DNA from: Polycladospora coralii
Lineage (GTDB): Bacteria > Bacillota > Bacilli > Thermoactinomycetales > Thermoactinomycetaceae
Assembly: GCF_014773435.2 (NCBI RefSeq)
Contig: NZ_JACXAG020000003.1
Span: 248,001-312,000, forward strand
Direction of reading: 5' to 3'
DNA: 64,000 nucleotides
The notes under the pieces are model-generated. The model was not told the origin of the DNA and searched no databases. It saw nothing but the letters and a program-made list of their open reading frames with translations. The number at the start of each line of letters is the position of its first letter. Within the stretch, counting starts at the first letter, position 1. The translations under genes and the position numbers were made by a program. Shown here in pieces: positions 16,049 through 25,870 of the stretch.

Positions 16049-18022
16049 GTGGTTACAATAGGACAATTCCAAATGGTATCTGAATTTAGTCCACAAGGAG
16101 ATCAGCCACAAGCGATTCAAAAATTAACGGCTGCAATAAATGAAGGAAAAAAATTCCAAACGTTGCTTGGTGCAACGGGTACTGGGAAAACGTATACCGT
16201 TGCAGAAACGATAGCCAAAGTGAATAAACCAACATTAGTCATTGCTCATAACAAAACATTGGCAGCACAATTGTGTGGAGAACTAAAAGAATTTTTTCCG
16301 AATAATGCAGTAGAGTATTTTGTTAGTTATTATGATTATTATCAACCGGAAGCTTATATACCATCATCAGATACTTTCATTGAGAAAGATGCTTCGATCA
16401 ATGATGAAATTGATAAACTACGTCATTCTGCGACGAGTAGTTTATTTGAAAGAGACGACGTTATTATTGTCGCCAGTGTGTCTTGTATATATGGGTTAGG
16501 TTCACCTCATGAATACGGTGAACTGGTACTTTCGTTGCGTGTCGGAATGGAGAGAGAGCGAAATGAGATATTGCGCAAACTGGTAGACATTCAATATGAA
16601 CGAAATGATATCAACTTTGTGCGGGGTACATTTCGAGTACGGGGAGATGTTGTGGAGATTTTTCCTGTTTCAAGAAGTGAGCAGGCCGTTCGTATTGAGT
16701 TTTTTGGTGACGAGATTGAACGAATTCGGGAAATTGATATCGTAACAGGTGAAGTCTTAGGCGATCGCGGTCATGTGGCAATATTTCCAGCATCACATTA
16801 TGTAACGACTGCTGAAGTGTTGGAACGAGCACTTGTTCAGATTGAAGATGAGCTAACAGAACGATTAGCCGAATTAAATGAGGCCGGAAAATTATTAGAA
16901 GCACAGAGATTGGAACAAAGAACCCGCTATGATATGGAAATGATGCGTGAAATCGGCTTTTGCTCTGGCATCGAAAATTACTCCAGACACTTGGTTAATA
17001 AGAAGCCTGGTGAAGCGCCATATACACTGATGGACTACTTTCCAGATGACTACTTAGTGGTGGTGGACGAGTCTCATGTTACCCTGCCACAAATTAGGGC
17101 GATGTATAATGGCGATCAAGCTCGCAAGTCTGTCTTAATTGAACACGGGTTTCGTTTACCCTCAGCTCGTGATAATCGTCCCCTCCAATTTGTCGAATTT
17201 GAAGATAAAATCAATCAAATGTTATTTGTATCGGCCACACCTGGAGATTACGAATTGGAGCATGCACCAGATGTTGTGGAACAAATTATTCGACCTACAG
17301 GATTACTTGACCCTAAGATTCAAGTGCTACCCATTGAAGGACAGATTGATCATCTGATTGGTGAAATCAATAATCGGATTGCCAAGAATGAGCGGGTATT
17401 AGTTACAACGCTAACCAAAAAAATGGCCGAAGATTTAACCGATTATCTGAAAGAAGTCGGCATAAAAGTACGTTACTTACACTCTGATATTAAAACAATT
17501 GAACGCATGCAAATATTACGTGATCTACGCTTAGGGGTATTTGATGTATTAATTGGGATTAACTTATTACGAGAAGGATTAGATTTACCTGAAGTTTCAT
17601 TAGTCGCGATACTAGATGCTGATAAAGAAGGTTTTCTCAGAGCGGAACGATCTCTTATTCAAACCATCGGGCGTGCTGCTCGTAACGCCAATGGTGAAGT
17701 CATCATGTACGCAGATCGTATAACGGGCTCAATGGAAAAAGCGATAGAGGAGACCCAGCGGCGTCGTGAAATTCAGGAAGCTTACAACCAGAAGCATGGT
17801 ATTACCCCACAAACGATACAGAAAAAAGTTCGCGATGTGATTGAAGCGACAAAAGTGGCAGAGGAAGAACCACGATATCAAACAAAGCAATTAAGCAAAA
17901 AAGAGCGTAAGCATACGATCGAACAGATGGAAAAAGAAATGAAGGAAGCAGCAAAAGCGCTCGATTTTGAGCGAGCAGCACAATTAAGAGACCTCATTAT
18001 TGAATTAAAAGCGGAGGGTTAA
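16049..18022 (+). CDS. uvrB: Excinuclease ABC subunit B
   Basis: UvrB is the damage-verification helicase of nucleotide excision repair. About 657 residues show Walker [11 protein letters not shown] (about residue 41), the beta-hairpin region [17 protein letters not shown], helicase motifs DESHVTLPQ and QTIGRAARN, and the C-terminal UVR domain that binds UvrC. The start is uncertain. GTG 16049 lies inside the purine-rich AAAGAGGTGG, which is instead ideally spaced for an ATA at 16058; ATG 16073 is a third choice and would trim the conserved N-terminus. uvrA follows after 8 bases. An SOS box lies upstream, so induction by DNA damage is expected. Confidence 0.96.
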   Translation: MVTIGQFQMVSEFSPQGDQPQAIQKLTAAINEGKKFQTLLGATGTGKTYTVAETIAKVNKPTLVIAHNKTLAAQLCGELKEFFPNNAVEYFVSYYDYYQPEAYIPSSDTFIEKDASINDEIDKLRHSATSSLFERDDVIIVASVSCIYGLGSPHEYGELVLSLRVGMERERNEILRKLVDIQYERNDINFVRGTFRVRGDVVEIFPVSRSEQAVRIEFFGDEIERIREIDIVTGEVLGDRGHVAIFPASHYVTTAEVLERALVQIEDELTERLAELNEAGKLLEAQRLEQRTRYDMEMMREIGFCSGIENYSRHLVNKKPGEAPYTLMDYFPDDYLVVVDESHVTLPQIRAMYNGDQARKSVLIEHGFRLPSARDNRPLQFVEFEDKINQMLFVSATPGDYELEHAPDVVEQIIRPTGLLDPKIQVLPIEGQIDHLIGEINNRIAKNERVLVTTLTKKMAEDLTDYLKEVGIKVRYLHSDIKTIERMQILRDLRLGVFDVLIGINLLREGLDLPEVSLVAILDADKEGFLRAERSLIQTIGRAARNANGEVIMYADRITGSMEKAIEETQRRREIQEAYNQKHGITPQTIQKKVRDVIEATKVAEEEPRYQTKQLSKKERKHTIEQMEKEMKEAAKALDFERAAQLRDLIIELKAEG

Positions 18023-18030
18023 AAAACAGA

Positions 18031-20907
18031 ATGGGACAAGAAAACATTGTGATTCGTGGGGCACGTGTCCATAATTTAAAAGAAATTGATGTCACGATAC
18101 CACGAGACAAATTTGTAGTCATTACGGGTTTAAGTGGATCAGGAAAATCTTCATTAGCATTTGATACGATTTATGCCGAAGGACAACGCCGTTATGTTGA
18201 GTCGTTGTCCGCTTATGCACGTCAATTTTTGGGACAGATGGATAAGCCGGATGTGGATGTAATCGAGGGGTTATCACCAGCCATTTCCATTGATCAAAAA
18301 ACGACGAGTCGAAATCCACGGTCTACCGTTGGTACGGTAACCGAAATCTATGATTATTTACGTTTACTGTTTGCGCGAGTAGGACATGCGTATTGTCCAG
18401 AACATGGGATTGAAATCGCATCACAGACTGTTCAGCAGATGGTAGATCGAGTATTATCACTAGACGATCGAACGCGTATTCAAATTATGGCTCCTGTTGT
18501 GAAAGGACGTAAAGGGGAGCATGTAAAATTAATTGAAGATATGCGTAAGCAAGGTTATGTACGTATTCGTATTGATGGTGAAATGATGGAGCTTACAGAA
18601 GAGATTTCACTTGATAAAAATAAAAAGCATACGATAGAAGTGGTAATTGATCGTTTAATTGTAAAACCGGGGGTAGAAACACGCCTCTCTGATTCCATTG
18701 AGACCGCACTGGCATTAGCTGAAGGGGAAGTGATTATTGATATTATTGATGGCGAACAAATGATGTTCAGTCAAAATTTGGCTTGTCCAGAGTGTGGTTT
18801 CAGTATCGATGAGTTATCTCCGCGTATGTTTTCATTTAATAGTCCATTTGGGGCTTGTTCTGCATGTGATGGACTAGGGAGTCGAATGGAATTCGATTCA
18901 GATTTAGTCATTCCCAATCCGAATTTGTCATTAGAAGAAGGAGCCATCGAGCCCTGGTCTACATCTACAAGTACTTACTATCCACAATTAGTTACTGCGG
19001 TATGTGAGCATTATGGTATTGATAAAAGCATGCCTTTTAAGCGGTTAAGTAAGGCAAAACAAAACATCATTCTTTATGGTGGAAAAGATCGATTTTCTTT
19101 CCAATACACAAATGACATGGGTTACACACGAGAAAGTCAAACTAAATTTGAAGGTGTGATTCATAACCTAGGGCGACGCTATCGGGAAACGGCCTCTGAA
19201 GGTGTACGTGATTCTTTAAATCAATATATGACGACACGCGCTTGTCCTACTTGTGAAGGTGCTAGACTGAAACGTGAGATGCTTCATGTTTTTGTAGGAG
19301 ATAGAAATATCGATTATGTTACGCGTCTATCAATTGGTGACGCCATGCATTTTTTCACTCTACTTGAGCTCACACCTAAAGAAGAGCAGATTGCTAATCA
19401 AGTTTTAAAAGAAATTAGAAGTCGACTTGGGTTCTTAGTCAATGTGGGGCTTGAGTATCTTACCTTAAATCGTTCGGCAGGCACTTTATCTGGTGGAGAA
19501 GCACAACGAATTCGGTTAGCTACGCAAATTGGCTCCAGCTTGGTAGGGGTTTTATATATCTTGGATGAGCCTAGTATTGGTCTGCATCAAAGAGATAACA
19601 ATCGCTTGATTACAACGTTAGAACAGATGAGAGATTTAGGGAACACCCTAATTGTGGTAGAACATGATGAAGACACGATGATCGCTTCTGACTATATTAT
19701 CGATATTGGCCCAGGCGCAGGCGTACATGGAGGACAGGTCATTGCAACGGGTACCCCTGAAGAAGTGATGAATCAAGAACAATCGCTCACCGGTCAGTAT
19801 TTGAGTGGCCGAAAATTTATTCCATTGCCATTCGAACGAAGACAGCTAAATGATAAATGGCTTCGTGTTACAGGGGCTACGGAAAATAATTTGCAGGACG
19901 TAGATGTTTCGATTCCGCTTGGTGTATTTACATGTGTAACGGGTGTCTCAGGTTCAGGTAAAAGTACACTTATAAATGAGATTTTATTAAAGTCGCTTGC
20001 CAAAGAGCTAAATCGCTCCAAGGTACTGCCTGGCAAGCATAAGAAGATTGAAGGAATGGAGCAGTTAGATAAAATCATTAGTATCGATCAATCACCAATT
20101 GGACGTACTCCTAGAAGTAATCCAGCCACTTATACCGGAGTTTTTGATACGATTAGAGAAGTTTTTGCAAGTACACAGGAAGCGAAAGTGCGTGGGTATC
20201 AAAAGGGAAGGTTTAGTTTTAATGTAAAGGGTGGACGGTGTGAGGCATGCCGTGGTGATGGCATTATTAAGATCGAAATGCATTTTCTCCCTGATGTATA
20301 TGTGCCTTGCGAACAATGCAAAGGAAAGCGTTATAATAGAGAAACACTGGAGATTAAATATAAAGGTAAAAATGTATCTGAAGTATTAGATATGACTGTG
20401 GAGCAAGCACTTGATTTCTTTACAAACATACCTCGTATTCAGAGAAAAATACAAACTTTATATGACGTAGGTTTAGGATATATGCGGCTAGGGCAATCAG
20501 CAACTACTTTATCAGGTGGTGAAGCACAACGTGTTAAGTTAGCTTCTGAGCTATATAAGCGAAGTACGGGCAGAACCCTATACATTCTAGACGAACCCAC
20601 AACGGGTCTTCATATTGATGATATTGCACGTTTACTCCAAGTTTTACAACGTCTTGCTGATAATGGTGAATCAGTGGTCGTAATTGAACATAATTTAGAT
20701 GTGATTAAGACAGCAGACTATCTGATTGATTTAGGGCCTGAAGGTGGAAGTGGCGGCGGAACCATCGTAGCCACGGGAACACCGGAACAGGTGGCAGCCG
20801 TAGACCAATCTTATACAGGGCAATTTTTAGCCCCTATATTAGAGAGAGACAATCAAAGATTAAAGAGGCAAATGAAAGAAATAGAAGAAGGAATGGCAAA
20901 AAGATAA
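18031..20907 (+). CDS. uvrA: Excinuclease ABC subunit A
   Basis: This 958-residue damage-sensing ATPase loads UvrB. It has two ABC modules, with Walker A motifs GLSGSGKSS (about residue 32) and GVSGSGKST (about 640) and signatures [12 protein letters not shown] and [12 protein letters not shown]. Two zinc modules are present: the first is [16 protein letters not shown] with a second CxxC, the second CEACRGDG...CEQCKG. It is co-transcribed with uvrB (8-base gap) and therefore falls under the same SOS box. Length is normal for the family and no motif is missing. Confidence 0.97.
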   Translation: MGQENIVIRGARVHNLKEIDVTIPRDKFVVITGLSGSGKSSLAFDTIYAEGQRRYVESLSAYARQFLGQMDKPDVDVIEGLSPAISIDQKTTSRNPRSTVGTVTEIYDYLRLLFARVGHAYCPEHGIEIASQTVQQMVDRVLSLDDRTRIQIMAPVVKGRKGEHVKLIEDMRKQGYVRIRIDGEMMELTEEISLDKNKKHTIEVVIDRLIVKPGVETRLSDSIETALALAEGEVIIDIIDGEQMMFSQNLACPECGFSIDELSPRMFSFNSPFGACSACDGLGSRMEFDSDLVIPNPNLSLEEGAIEPWSTSTSTYYPQLVTAVCEHYGIDKSMPFKRLSKAKQNIILYGGKDRFSFQYTNDMGYTRESQTKFEGVIHNLGRRYRETASEGVRDSLNQYMTTRACPTCEGARLKREMLHVFVGDRNIDYVTRLSIGDAMHFFTLLELTPKEEQIANQVLKEIRSRLGFLVNVGLEYLTLNRSAGTLSGGEAQRIRLATQIGSSLVGVLYILDEPSIGLHQRDNNRLITTLEQMRDLGNTLIVVEHDEDTMIASDYIIDIGPGAGVHGGQVIATGTPEEVMNQEQSLTGQYLSGRKFIPLPFERRQLNDKWLRVTGATENNLQDVDVSIPLGVFTCVTGVSGSGKSTLINEILLKSLAKELNRSKVLPGKHKKIEGMEQLDKIISIDQSPIGRTPRSNPATYTGVFDTIREVFASTQEAKVRGYQKGRFSFNVKGGRCEACRGDGIIKIEMHFLPDVYVPCEQCKGKRYNRETLEIKYKGKNVSEVLDMTVEQALDFFTNIPRIQRKIQTLYDVGLGYMRLGQSATTLSGGEAQRVKLASELYKRSTGRTLYILDEPTTGLHIDDIARLLQVLQRLADNGESVVVIEHNLDVIKTADYLIDLGPEGGSGGGTIVATGTPEQVAAVDQSYTGQFLAPILERDNQRLKRQMKEIEEGMAKR

Positions 20908-20911
20908 CAGT

Positions 20912-21004
20912 TTAAGGGAAAATGTAGGTCACACCAGCTATTAAGATATCAAATGCCAAGAAGAGTACAGTAATAAATGCATTAAAAGGGCCTTCCCAGA
21001 ACAT
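20912..21004 (-). CDS. Possible 30-residue hydrophobic membrane peptide
   Basis: A minus-strand ATG at 21004 is preceded by AGGAGGAATAAGC, a full Shine-Dalgarno at 7-base spacing. It opens a 30-codon frame beginning MFWEGPFNAFITV and containing one membrane-length hydrophobic stretch (about residues 8-28). It ends four bases from the convergent uvrA stop region. Farther upstream on the same strand CATACACT (21044-21037) resembles a sporulation-sigma -10, but no matching -35 was found. I do not recognise the peptide; evidence is the ribosome binding site, composition and position in an otherwise empty gap. Confidence 0.5.
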   Translation of the reverse strand: MFWEGPFNAFITVLFLAFDILIAGVTYIFP

Positions 21005-21080
21005 GCTTATTCCTCCTTTGCTTCGATTTCTTTGCTAGTGTATGGATTATTTCTCATTTTGCTTGGGGATATACCCGTTA

Positions 21081-21110
21081 CGTATAAATTTTCTTGTTTC
21101 GCAAATACTA
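21081..21110 (+). promoter_or_regulatory. Sigma-G-type promoter of the spore protein gene
   Basis: CGTATA (21081-21086), a 17-base spacer and AATACTA (21104-21110) match the sigma-G consensus TGHATR / CATWHTA at 5 of 6 and 6 of 7 positions. Location and spacing fit a forespore-expressed ssp gene. Confidence 0.7.
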
Positions 21111-21159
21111 GCTTTGCAAGGCGAATGTTCAATATACACCAGTTAAGGGGTTGTCTGAA

Positions 21160-21360
21160 GTGACAAGGCGGAATCGACTTGTTGTTCCTCAAGCGGGAAA
21201 TGCTTTAGACCAGATGAAAAATGAAATTGCCAATGAATTTCATGTAAACCTTGGTGCAGATACGTCAGCGCGAGCGAACGGATCTGTAGGTGGAGAAATG
21301 ACAAAACGTCTTGTAAACCTTGCTGAATCTGAATTAGTAAATCGGCAAGAGAAGAGATGA
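21160..21360 (+). CDS. Alpha/beta-type small acid-soluble spore protein
   Basis: A 66-residue DNA-binding protein that coats forespore DNA and protects it from UV and heat. It has both family signatures, the N-terminal [15 protein letters not shown] with the germination-protease (GPR) cleavage context and the C-terminal [14 protein letters not shown]. The start is set at GTG 21160, nine bases after AAGGGG; TTG 21151 directly abuts the ribosome binding site and is less likely. A sigma-G-like promoter lies upstream and a terminator follows, so it is monocistronic. Its presence shows that the organism makes endospores. Confidence 0.95.
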   Translation: MTRRNRLVVPQAGNALDQMKNEIANEFHVNLGADTSARANGSVGGEMTKRLVNLAESELVNRQEKR

Positions 21361-21386
21361 GGGGAATATCCCTTCATCTTTTTTAT
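21356..21386 (+). terminator. Terminator of spore protein gene
   Basis: GATGAGGGGA pairs with TCCCTTCATC around an ATA loop, followed by six T. Confidence 0.8.
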
Positions 21387-21486
21387 GAGCAATGATTTCA
21401 TATAAATAGAAATAATTCTTTCTTTTCTATATACAAGAATAGATTAATATTATAGAATATAAATTCATATCGAAAGGAGGAGCTAA

Positions 21487-22266
21487 GTGGTCTATTTAAG
21501 GATAATTGCCAAAAATTATAGTTTACAGCTTCAGTACCGTATGGCACATATCATAAACAATTTTGCTAGTATTATCTTTGGCTTCGTCTTTATTGCGATA
21601 TGGACAGGTATTTTAACTGGAAAAGATGAAGCAAATCTGTTAAACGTCCAAGATATGACGTACTATGTGGCATTTACACAATGTTTGCTATGGCTCTCTG
21701 TCTTTCTTACTCCAGGGCTTGGCCTGCAAGATCGCATCCGAACAGGTGCAATTAGTCTAGATATGATTCGTCCAGTAAATTTATATCTACTTGTGATTAG
21801 TCAAGAAATAGGAAGAATTTTATATAATGCTATTTATCGTTCATTTTTTTTGGCCATTTTATTTTGGCTTGTTGCTCATTTTTATGTTCCTACGGGATGG
21901 GTTACGGCAATATGGGCACTACTCTCCCTATTTTTTGCAATATGGATCGGATTAAATCTTTCTTATATCATTGGTATTTCTTCGATTTGGACAATTGAAA
22001 TTGAATGGGCGCATCTCGTCTATATTAGTTGCGTATTCGGTCTGGGAGGGCAATTTGTACCGTTGGTGTATTTACCAGAGGGATTGAGTAATTTGATTTC
22101 GTACTTGCCGTTTGCATGTATGATTTATTATCCTGTCATGTTTTACCTCGAAAAACTTCCCTTCACTCCACTACTGATTCAAGGGTCATGGGCCGTGATA
22201 TTGACATTGGTAAGTATCTGGTTAACGCATCAAACGCGTAAATATCTTGAAATTCAGGGGGGGTAG
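21487..22266 (+). CDS. ABC-2 type permease, DUF990 family (first subunit)
   Basis: A 259-residue protein with about six membrane helices, of the ABC2_membrane_6 (DUF990) type. These permeases typically occur as a pair plus one ATPase, as here. The start is GTG 21487 after AAAGGAGGAG. Gaps to the next genes are 5 and 13 bases, so the three genes form one exporter operon. The substrate of this family is not defined. No dedicated regulator or biosynthetic gene sits beside it to suggest a cargo. Confidence 0.85.
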   Translation: MVYLRIIAKNYSLQLQYRMAHIINNFASIIFGFVFIAIWTGILTGKDEANLLNVQDMTYYVAFTQCLLWLSVFLTPGLGLQDRIRTGAISLDMIRPVNLYLLVISQEIGRILYNAIYRSFFLAILFWLVAHFYVPTGWVTAIWALLSLFFAIWIGLNLSYIIGISSIWTIEIEWAHLVYISCVFGLGGQFVPLVYLPEGLSNLISYLPFACMIYYPVMFYLEKLPFTPLLIQGSWAVILTLVSIWLTHQTRKYLEIQGG

Positions 22267-22271
22267 ATAAT

Positions 22272-23057
22272 ATGAAGTTATTTTGGAAGTTGTTATCGGC
22301 TAGTATTCGCTCCCGAATGCAATATAAGCTGAACTTCCTGCTGTCCATGACTGCAAATGCCCTATTACATGTTTTAGATTATGTGATGTTAGCCGCTATT
22401 TTATTACGATTTGACAATGTAAAGGGCTGGGAGATTGAAGAGATCGGGTTTTTATATGGTATCTCATCCATAGCGGTTTCATTGTATCGTACATTTGCTC
22501 CTGAAATTCATAACTTTGAAAAATATATGGTTCATGGAGAGTTTGATAGTTTGTTAATAAGACCGATTTCTCCATTCCTATTTCTGCTCACGCGTAATGT
22601 AAACCTGAGTCATTTGGGCGGTGTGATACAAGGGTTACTCATCCTCACTGTTTCAGCGGTACAGCTGGATATCTCTCTTCCACTTTTTGTGGCGCTCTGT
22701 CTGTATCTGCCTGTAGCAGTAATGAGTAGCTTTATCATTGCTTTAGCACTTGGTGTCGTAACAGCCACAATCGGTTTTTGGACCCAGAAAATTAAGGACT
22801 TGCAAGCATTTACACTGTATGCACCATTTAACGCAGCCAATTTCCCTTTAACCATTTACCCTACATGGTTAAAATTTATCTTTTTTACAGTGTTACCCAT
22901 TGCGTTTATGAATTACTTACCCATGACTTATTTATTAAATAAAGGAGGCCAATTCTATTATATATTCGTAACGCCTTGTGTATCTTTCCTTTTTTTCGGG
23001 TTAGCTTATCATTTTTGGTCATTCGGTATTCGCTTTTATCATAGTACAGGAAGTTGA
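22272..23057 (+). CDS. ABC-2 type permease, DUF990 family (second subunit)
   Basis: A 261-residue partner permease with about six membrane helices and the DUF990 layout. The N-terminal helix carries a SASIRSRMQYKLNF lead-in, and a conserved cytoplasmic segment FEKYMVHGEFDSLLIRPISP is found after the second helix. The latter matches GAISLDMIRPVN in the first subunit, so the pair probably forms a heterodimer. The start ATG 22272 follows a run of G residues at the end of the upstream gene. Confidence 0.85.
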   Translation: MKLFWKLLSASIRSRMQYKLNFLLSMTANALLHVLDYVMLAAILLRFDNVKGWEIEEIGFLYGISSIAVSLYRTFAPEIHNFEKYMVHGEFDSLLIRPISPFLFLLTRNVNLSHLGGVIQGLLILTVSAVQLDISLPLFVALCLYLPVAVMSSFIIALALGVVTATIGFWTQKIKDLQAFTLYAPFNAANFPLTIYPTWLKFIFFTVLPIAFMNYLPMTYLLNKGGQFYYIFVTPCVSFLFFGLAYHFWSFGIRFYHSTGS

Positions 23058-23070
23058 GGAGGGTTGAAGT

Positions 23071-24054
23071 TTGATTGAAGTGAGAGATCTTTCAAAGTCA
23101 TTTAAGATTTATGAGACAAAGAAAGGTGCATTTGGAACATTACGATCTGTTTTTTCGAAAAAATATACTCTAAAAGAAGCTGTTAAAAATATCTCATTTA
23201 CGATTAACCAAGGAGAATGCGTAGGGTACTTAGGCCCTAATGGAGCGGGAAAATCAACCACGATCAAGATATTATCTGGGATCTTGTATCCGTCTGGGGG
23301 AACCATTACCGTGATGGGAAAAAATCCTCAAATTCATCGGAAGCAGTTGGCAAGCTGTTACGGTGTTGTATTTGGACAACGTTCTCAGTTGTGGTGGGAT
23401 CTTCCTTTGCGAGATTCCTATGAAATCCTACGGGAGATGTATAAGGTGGATAAGCAGAAATATGAAACATTCTTAATGGAATATGACCGATTACTTGAAA
23501 TTGGTTCATTTATAGATACACCAGTGAGAAAGTTATCATTAGGGCAACGTATGCGTGCAGATTTGGCGGCTGCATTAATCCACGATCCTGCTATTTTATT
23601 TCTAGATGAGCCCACAATTGGTTTGGATGTAGTGGGTAAAAAAAGAATGCGTGAATTTCTACTACATCTGCGAGAAGATAAGAAAAAGACTATCGTGTTA
23701 ACAACACATGACATGGATGATATTTCATTTCTTTGTAATCGTGTCATCCTAATCAATCATGGACAAATGATGATGGATACGACTCTAAATGACTTGCAGA
23801 AAAAAATTAGGTTACCTAGTAAAATCCATTTAACCTATCAAAGCAAACCTTATCCGCAAGCAGGGAGTATCTACCAGATTATCGAGCAAACTGATAATGA
23901 GCTCACATTAGCATACGATCGTAGTGTGATAAAAGTACCTGAATTGTTGGCTCTATGTAGTGAGTGGGGAGAAATTATAGATATTCAGATGCGTGAGCCT
24001 GATATAGAAGAGATTATGCAGAATCTTTATGAATTCACAAGTAAAAATAGCTAA
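23071..24054 (+). CDS. ABC transporter ATPase partner of the DUF990 permeases
   Basis: A 327-residue ATPase. Walker A GPNGAGKSTT lies near residue 55, the Q-loop is GVVFGQRSQLWWDLP, the signature LSLGQRMRADLAAAL and Walker B ILFLDEP; the H-loop His is in TTHDMDDIS. The C-terminal extension of about 90 residues resembles those of drug and polysaccharide exporters. The start is TTG 23071 after GAGGAGGG. It completes the three-gene exporter and is followed by a terminator shared with the convergent regulator locus. Confidence 0.9.
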   Translation: MIEVRDLSKSFKIYETKKGAFGTLRSVFSKKYTLKEAVKNISFTINQGECVGYLGPNGAGKSTTIKILSGILYPSGGTITVMGKNPQIHRKQLASCYGVVFGQRSQLWWDLPLRDSYEILREMYKVDKQKYETFLMEYDRLLEIGSFIDTPVRKLSLGQRMRADLAAALIHDPAILFLDEPTIGLDVVGKKRMREFLLHLREDKKKTIVLTTHDMDDISFLCNRVILINHGQMMMDTTLNDLQKKIRLPSKIHLTYQSKPYPQAGSIYQIIEQTDNELTLAYDRSVIKVPELLALCSEWGEIIDIQMREPDIEEIMQNLYEFTSKNS

Positions 24055-24064
24055 GGAAATTAAT

Positions 24065-24106
24065 CTGAACAAGAGTCTCCTTCTCTTTGGGAAAACTCTT
24101 GTTCAG
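24065..24106. terminator. Bidirectional terminator between ABC operon and regulator-micropeptide locus
   Basis: CTGAACAAGAGT and ACTCTTGTTCAG form a perfect 12-base stem. On the plus strand TTCGATTTTTT follows. On the minus strand it lies just after the 14-codon ORF and would end that transcript. Confidence 0.75.
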
Positions 24107-24115
24107 TTCGATTTT

Positions 24116-24160
24116 TTAACCTGGGGGTTGGCCTTTGTATGTTTTAGACAAAGCGATCAT
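24116..24160 (-). CDS. 14-codon micropeptide ORF immediately downstream of XRE-TPR regulator
   Basis: The minus-strand ATG at 24160 opens the peptide MIALSKTYKGQPPG, ending in TAA at 24116. It is preceded by AAAGGAGGTG with a 6-base spacer, the best ribosome binding site in this part of the window, which begins right after the regulator stop codon (24178). A hairpin terminator follows 10 bases later. No signal peptide is encoded. RNPP-type regulators are commonly followed by small pheromone genes, and the leaderless 8-residue SIP peptide that binds RopB in Streptococcus pyogenes is a precedent. Whether this peptide signals, or only couples translation, is inference. Confidence 0.6.
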   Translation of the reverse strand: MIALSKTYKGQPPG

Positions 24161-24177
24161 CTTCTTCACCTCCTTTA

Positions 24178-25506
24178 CTAGTTCATATGAGATTCCACAT
24201 AGGACTCAAAAAATTTATTTACATATTTCTGAGAATCGGGGTCATCTATTGTCCCCAATTCAATTAGTATTTTTCGTTGGAGGTCAGAATAATAGTGAAT
24301 TTCTGTAATTTCTAATCCTTGCTTTAATAGCGGGATTGCTTTTTTATGTAAACCTTCTATATGATAAGTTTTACCTAGAATAAGTAAAGCTTCAGCTTCT
24401 AAATAAGAATCTTTACTTCTTCTACTAAACTGTACAGCTTCTAGTAAAACCTCTTTTGCTTTCTCCCCCTTTTTCTGTTTATTATATAGGATTCCTAATT
24501 GTGTGTAAACATATGCAAATAAATAATCGTCAACAATATATCTATGAAGTGATAGAGCAGCTAAAAAACAAGTTTCAGCTAATTGTAGCAATTCTTTTTT
24601 GGTGTAAATGTTTCCTAGTGTTGTCCATAACTCAAAAGATCGATTATACATTCTATCGATTCGAGCGAGGTCAATGCCTGCAAATGCAAGAGAGAGTGCA
24701 TCTTTATATTTCTCACTCTCCATAAACATATATGCTTGTATCTCATAATGATTTAATATCGCTTCTTTACTATTACTATTTACGATTTGATCTGGGTGAG
24801 AGGGTTTTGATTTTAGCTCATTGAGAAGTTGTTGCATATCGGCTCGACGGTTCAATTTTTTTAAATAAGTGACTCGACTAATCAGGATGAAATCGAGGTA
24901 ATAGCTACGCTCACCATCAAGAGCAAAGAGCGCTTCAGCTTGGCGTGAAAACTCTATTGCTGATTTAAAGCGGTTTAAGTAGTATTCAATGCGACTTAAT
25001 TGGTGATAAGCACAGGCAATAAAATTAGTTTGCATGAAATTCTTCTCATCTTTTTTTACACAATTAATGGTTAACCAAAATTGTTTGGCTGCTTTTGTAT
25101 AGTTCTTTTTACTTAAATAGTATTTTCCATGTAAATAGAGGTGATAGGGCTTTAATCTATCATGATTTGAAAGGGTAACACCGCGTAACTGCTTTAACCC
25201 TTGTGAAGGACTTACAAAATCGATATAATGCTCAGCTACGACAAGATCTAAAAAAGCAGGTCGTTCATATAAATCGATTTGTTCATCAGTGGCTTCCTTT
25301 ATCTCAGTCGGGGTTTGCTTTATTTCTACTTGAAGCTTTTTCATATAGGTATCATATTTTTCTACACTGAGAGGTACGCCATTTTCAATCTTGCTAATAT
25401 CAGATTGGGATAAACATTCATCAACAAGATCAACTTGCCTTTTCTTTAATGCTTTACGTCGTTCCTTACAAAGTTTTCCCACATAGTGCAGGTTTTCAAT
25501 ATGCAT
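24178..25506 (-). CDS. XRE-family HTH regulator with TPR domain (RNPP-like)
   Basis: A 442-residue cytosolic protein. An N-terminal helix-turn-helix of XRE type (about residues 8-60; RQVDLVDECLSQSDISKIENG) is followed by a mostly helical region with several tetratricopeptide repeats (about 110-430; for example IYTKKELLQLAETCFLAALSL). The layout is that of RNPP regulators (NprR, PlcR, Rgg, AimR), whose TPR groove binds a short peptide. The start is ATG 25506 with GAGAGGTG six bases upstream. A 14-codon ORF follows directly. The 360-base upstream gap carries repeated TGAATATTCA palindromes that could be its operators. Target genes are unknown. Confidence 0.85.
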   Translation of the reverse strand: MHIENLHYVGKLCKERRKALKKRQVDLVDECLSQSDISKIENGVPLSVEKYDTYMKKLQVEIKQTPTEIKEATDEQIDLYERPAFLDLVVAEHYIDFVSPSQGLKQLRGVTLSNHDRLKPYHLYLHGKYYLSKKNYTKAAKQFWLTINCVKKDEKNFMQTNFIACAYHQLSRIEYYLNRFKSAIEFSRQAEALFALDGERSYYLDFILISRVTYLKKLNRRADMQQLLNELKSKPSHPDQIVNSNSKEAILNHYEIQAYMFMESEKYKDALSLAFAGIDLARIDRMYNRSFELWTTLGNIYTKKELLQLAETCFLAALSLHRYIVDDYLFAYVYTQLGILYNKQKKGEKAKEVLLEAVQFSRRSKDSYLEAEALLILGKTYHIEGLHKKAIPLLKQGLEITEIHYYSDLQRKILIELGTIDDPDSQKYVNKFFESYVESHMN

Positions 25507-25870
25507 CAACAACACCTCTCAAAAAATTTTAGCCCGCAAACCGTCTAAAAGAAACAAAGTTTATGAATTAATCGAAAATGTAAAATGAATATTCAAGTAA
25601 AAGCAGTTATTAATTGTATAATATACAAATATTCATTAATACACAAGTGAATATTCAATGATTTGCTAATATTATTTGAATTATTATATAATATAAAAAA
25701 ATAAGTAAATAATGCAACACGGTCTATTCTGCATACCTATTTTGATTCAGATCTTTGTTGTTCCATTAAGATTCCATCGTGGAGGATGACTTTTCGTTCT
25801 TTCTTGAATATACCTTACCTTAATTAAGGGTTTATAGACAGCGACTAAAAATGATGAAGGAGAGATATGA
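25507..25870. promoter_or_regulatory. Divergent intergenic region with repeated TGAATATTCA palindromes
   Basis: This very AT-rich gap lies between the XRE-TPR regulator and the divergent Nudix-like gene. TGAATATTCA occurs exactly at 25586-25595 and 25648-25657, with an 8 of 10 match at 25626-25635. Centres are about 40 and 22 bases apart, near four and two helical turns. TATAAT at 25617-25622 lies between them. The arrangement suggests cooperative binding by one regulator, probably the adjacent one. No further gene is seen. Confidence 0.5.
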
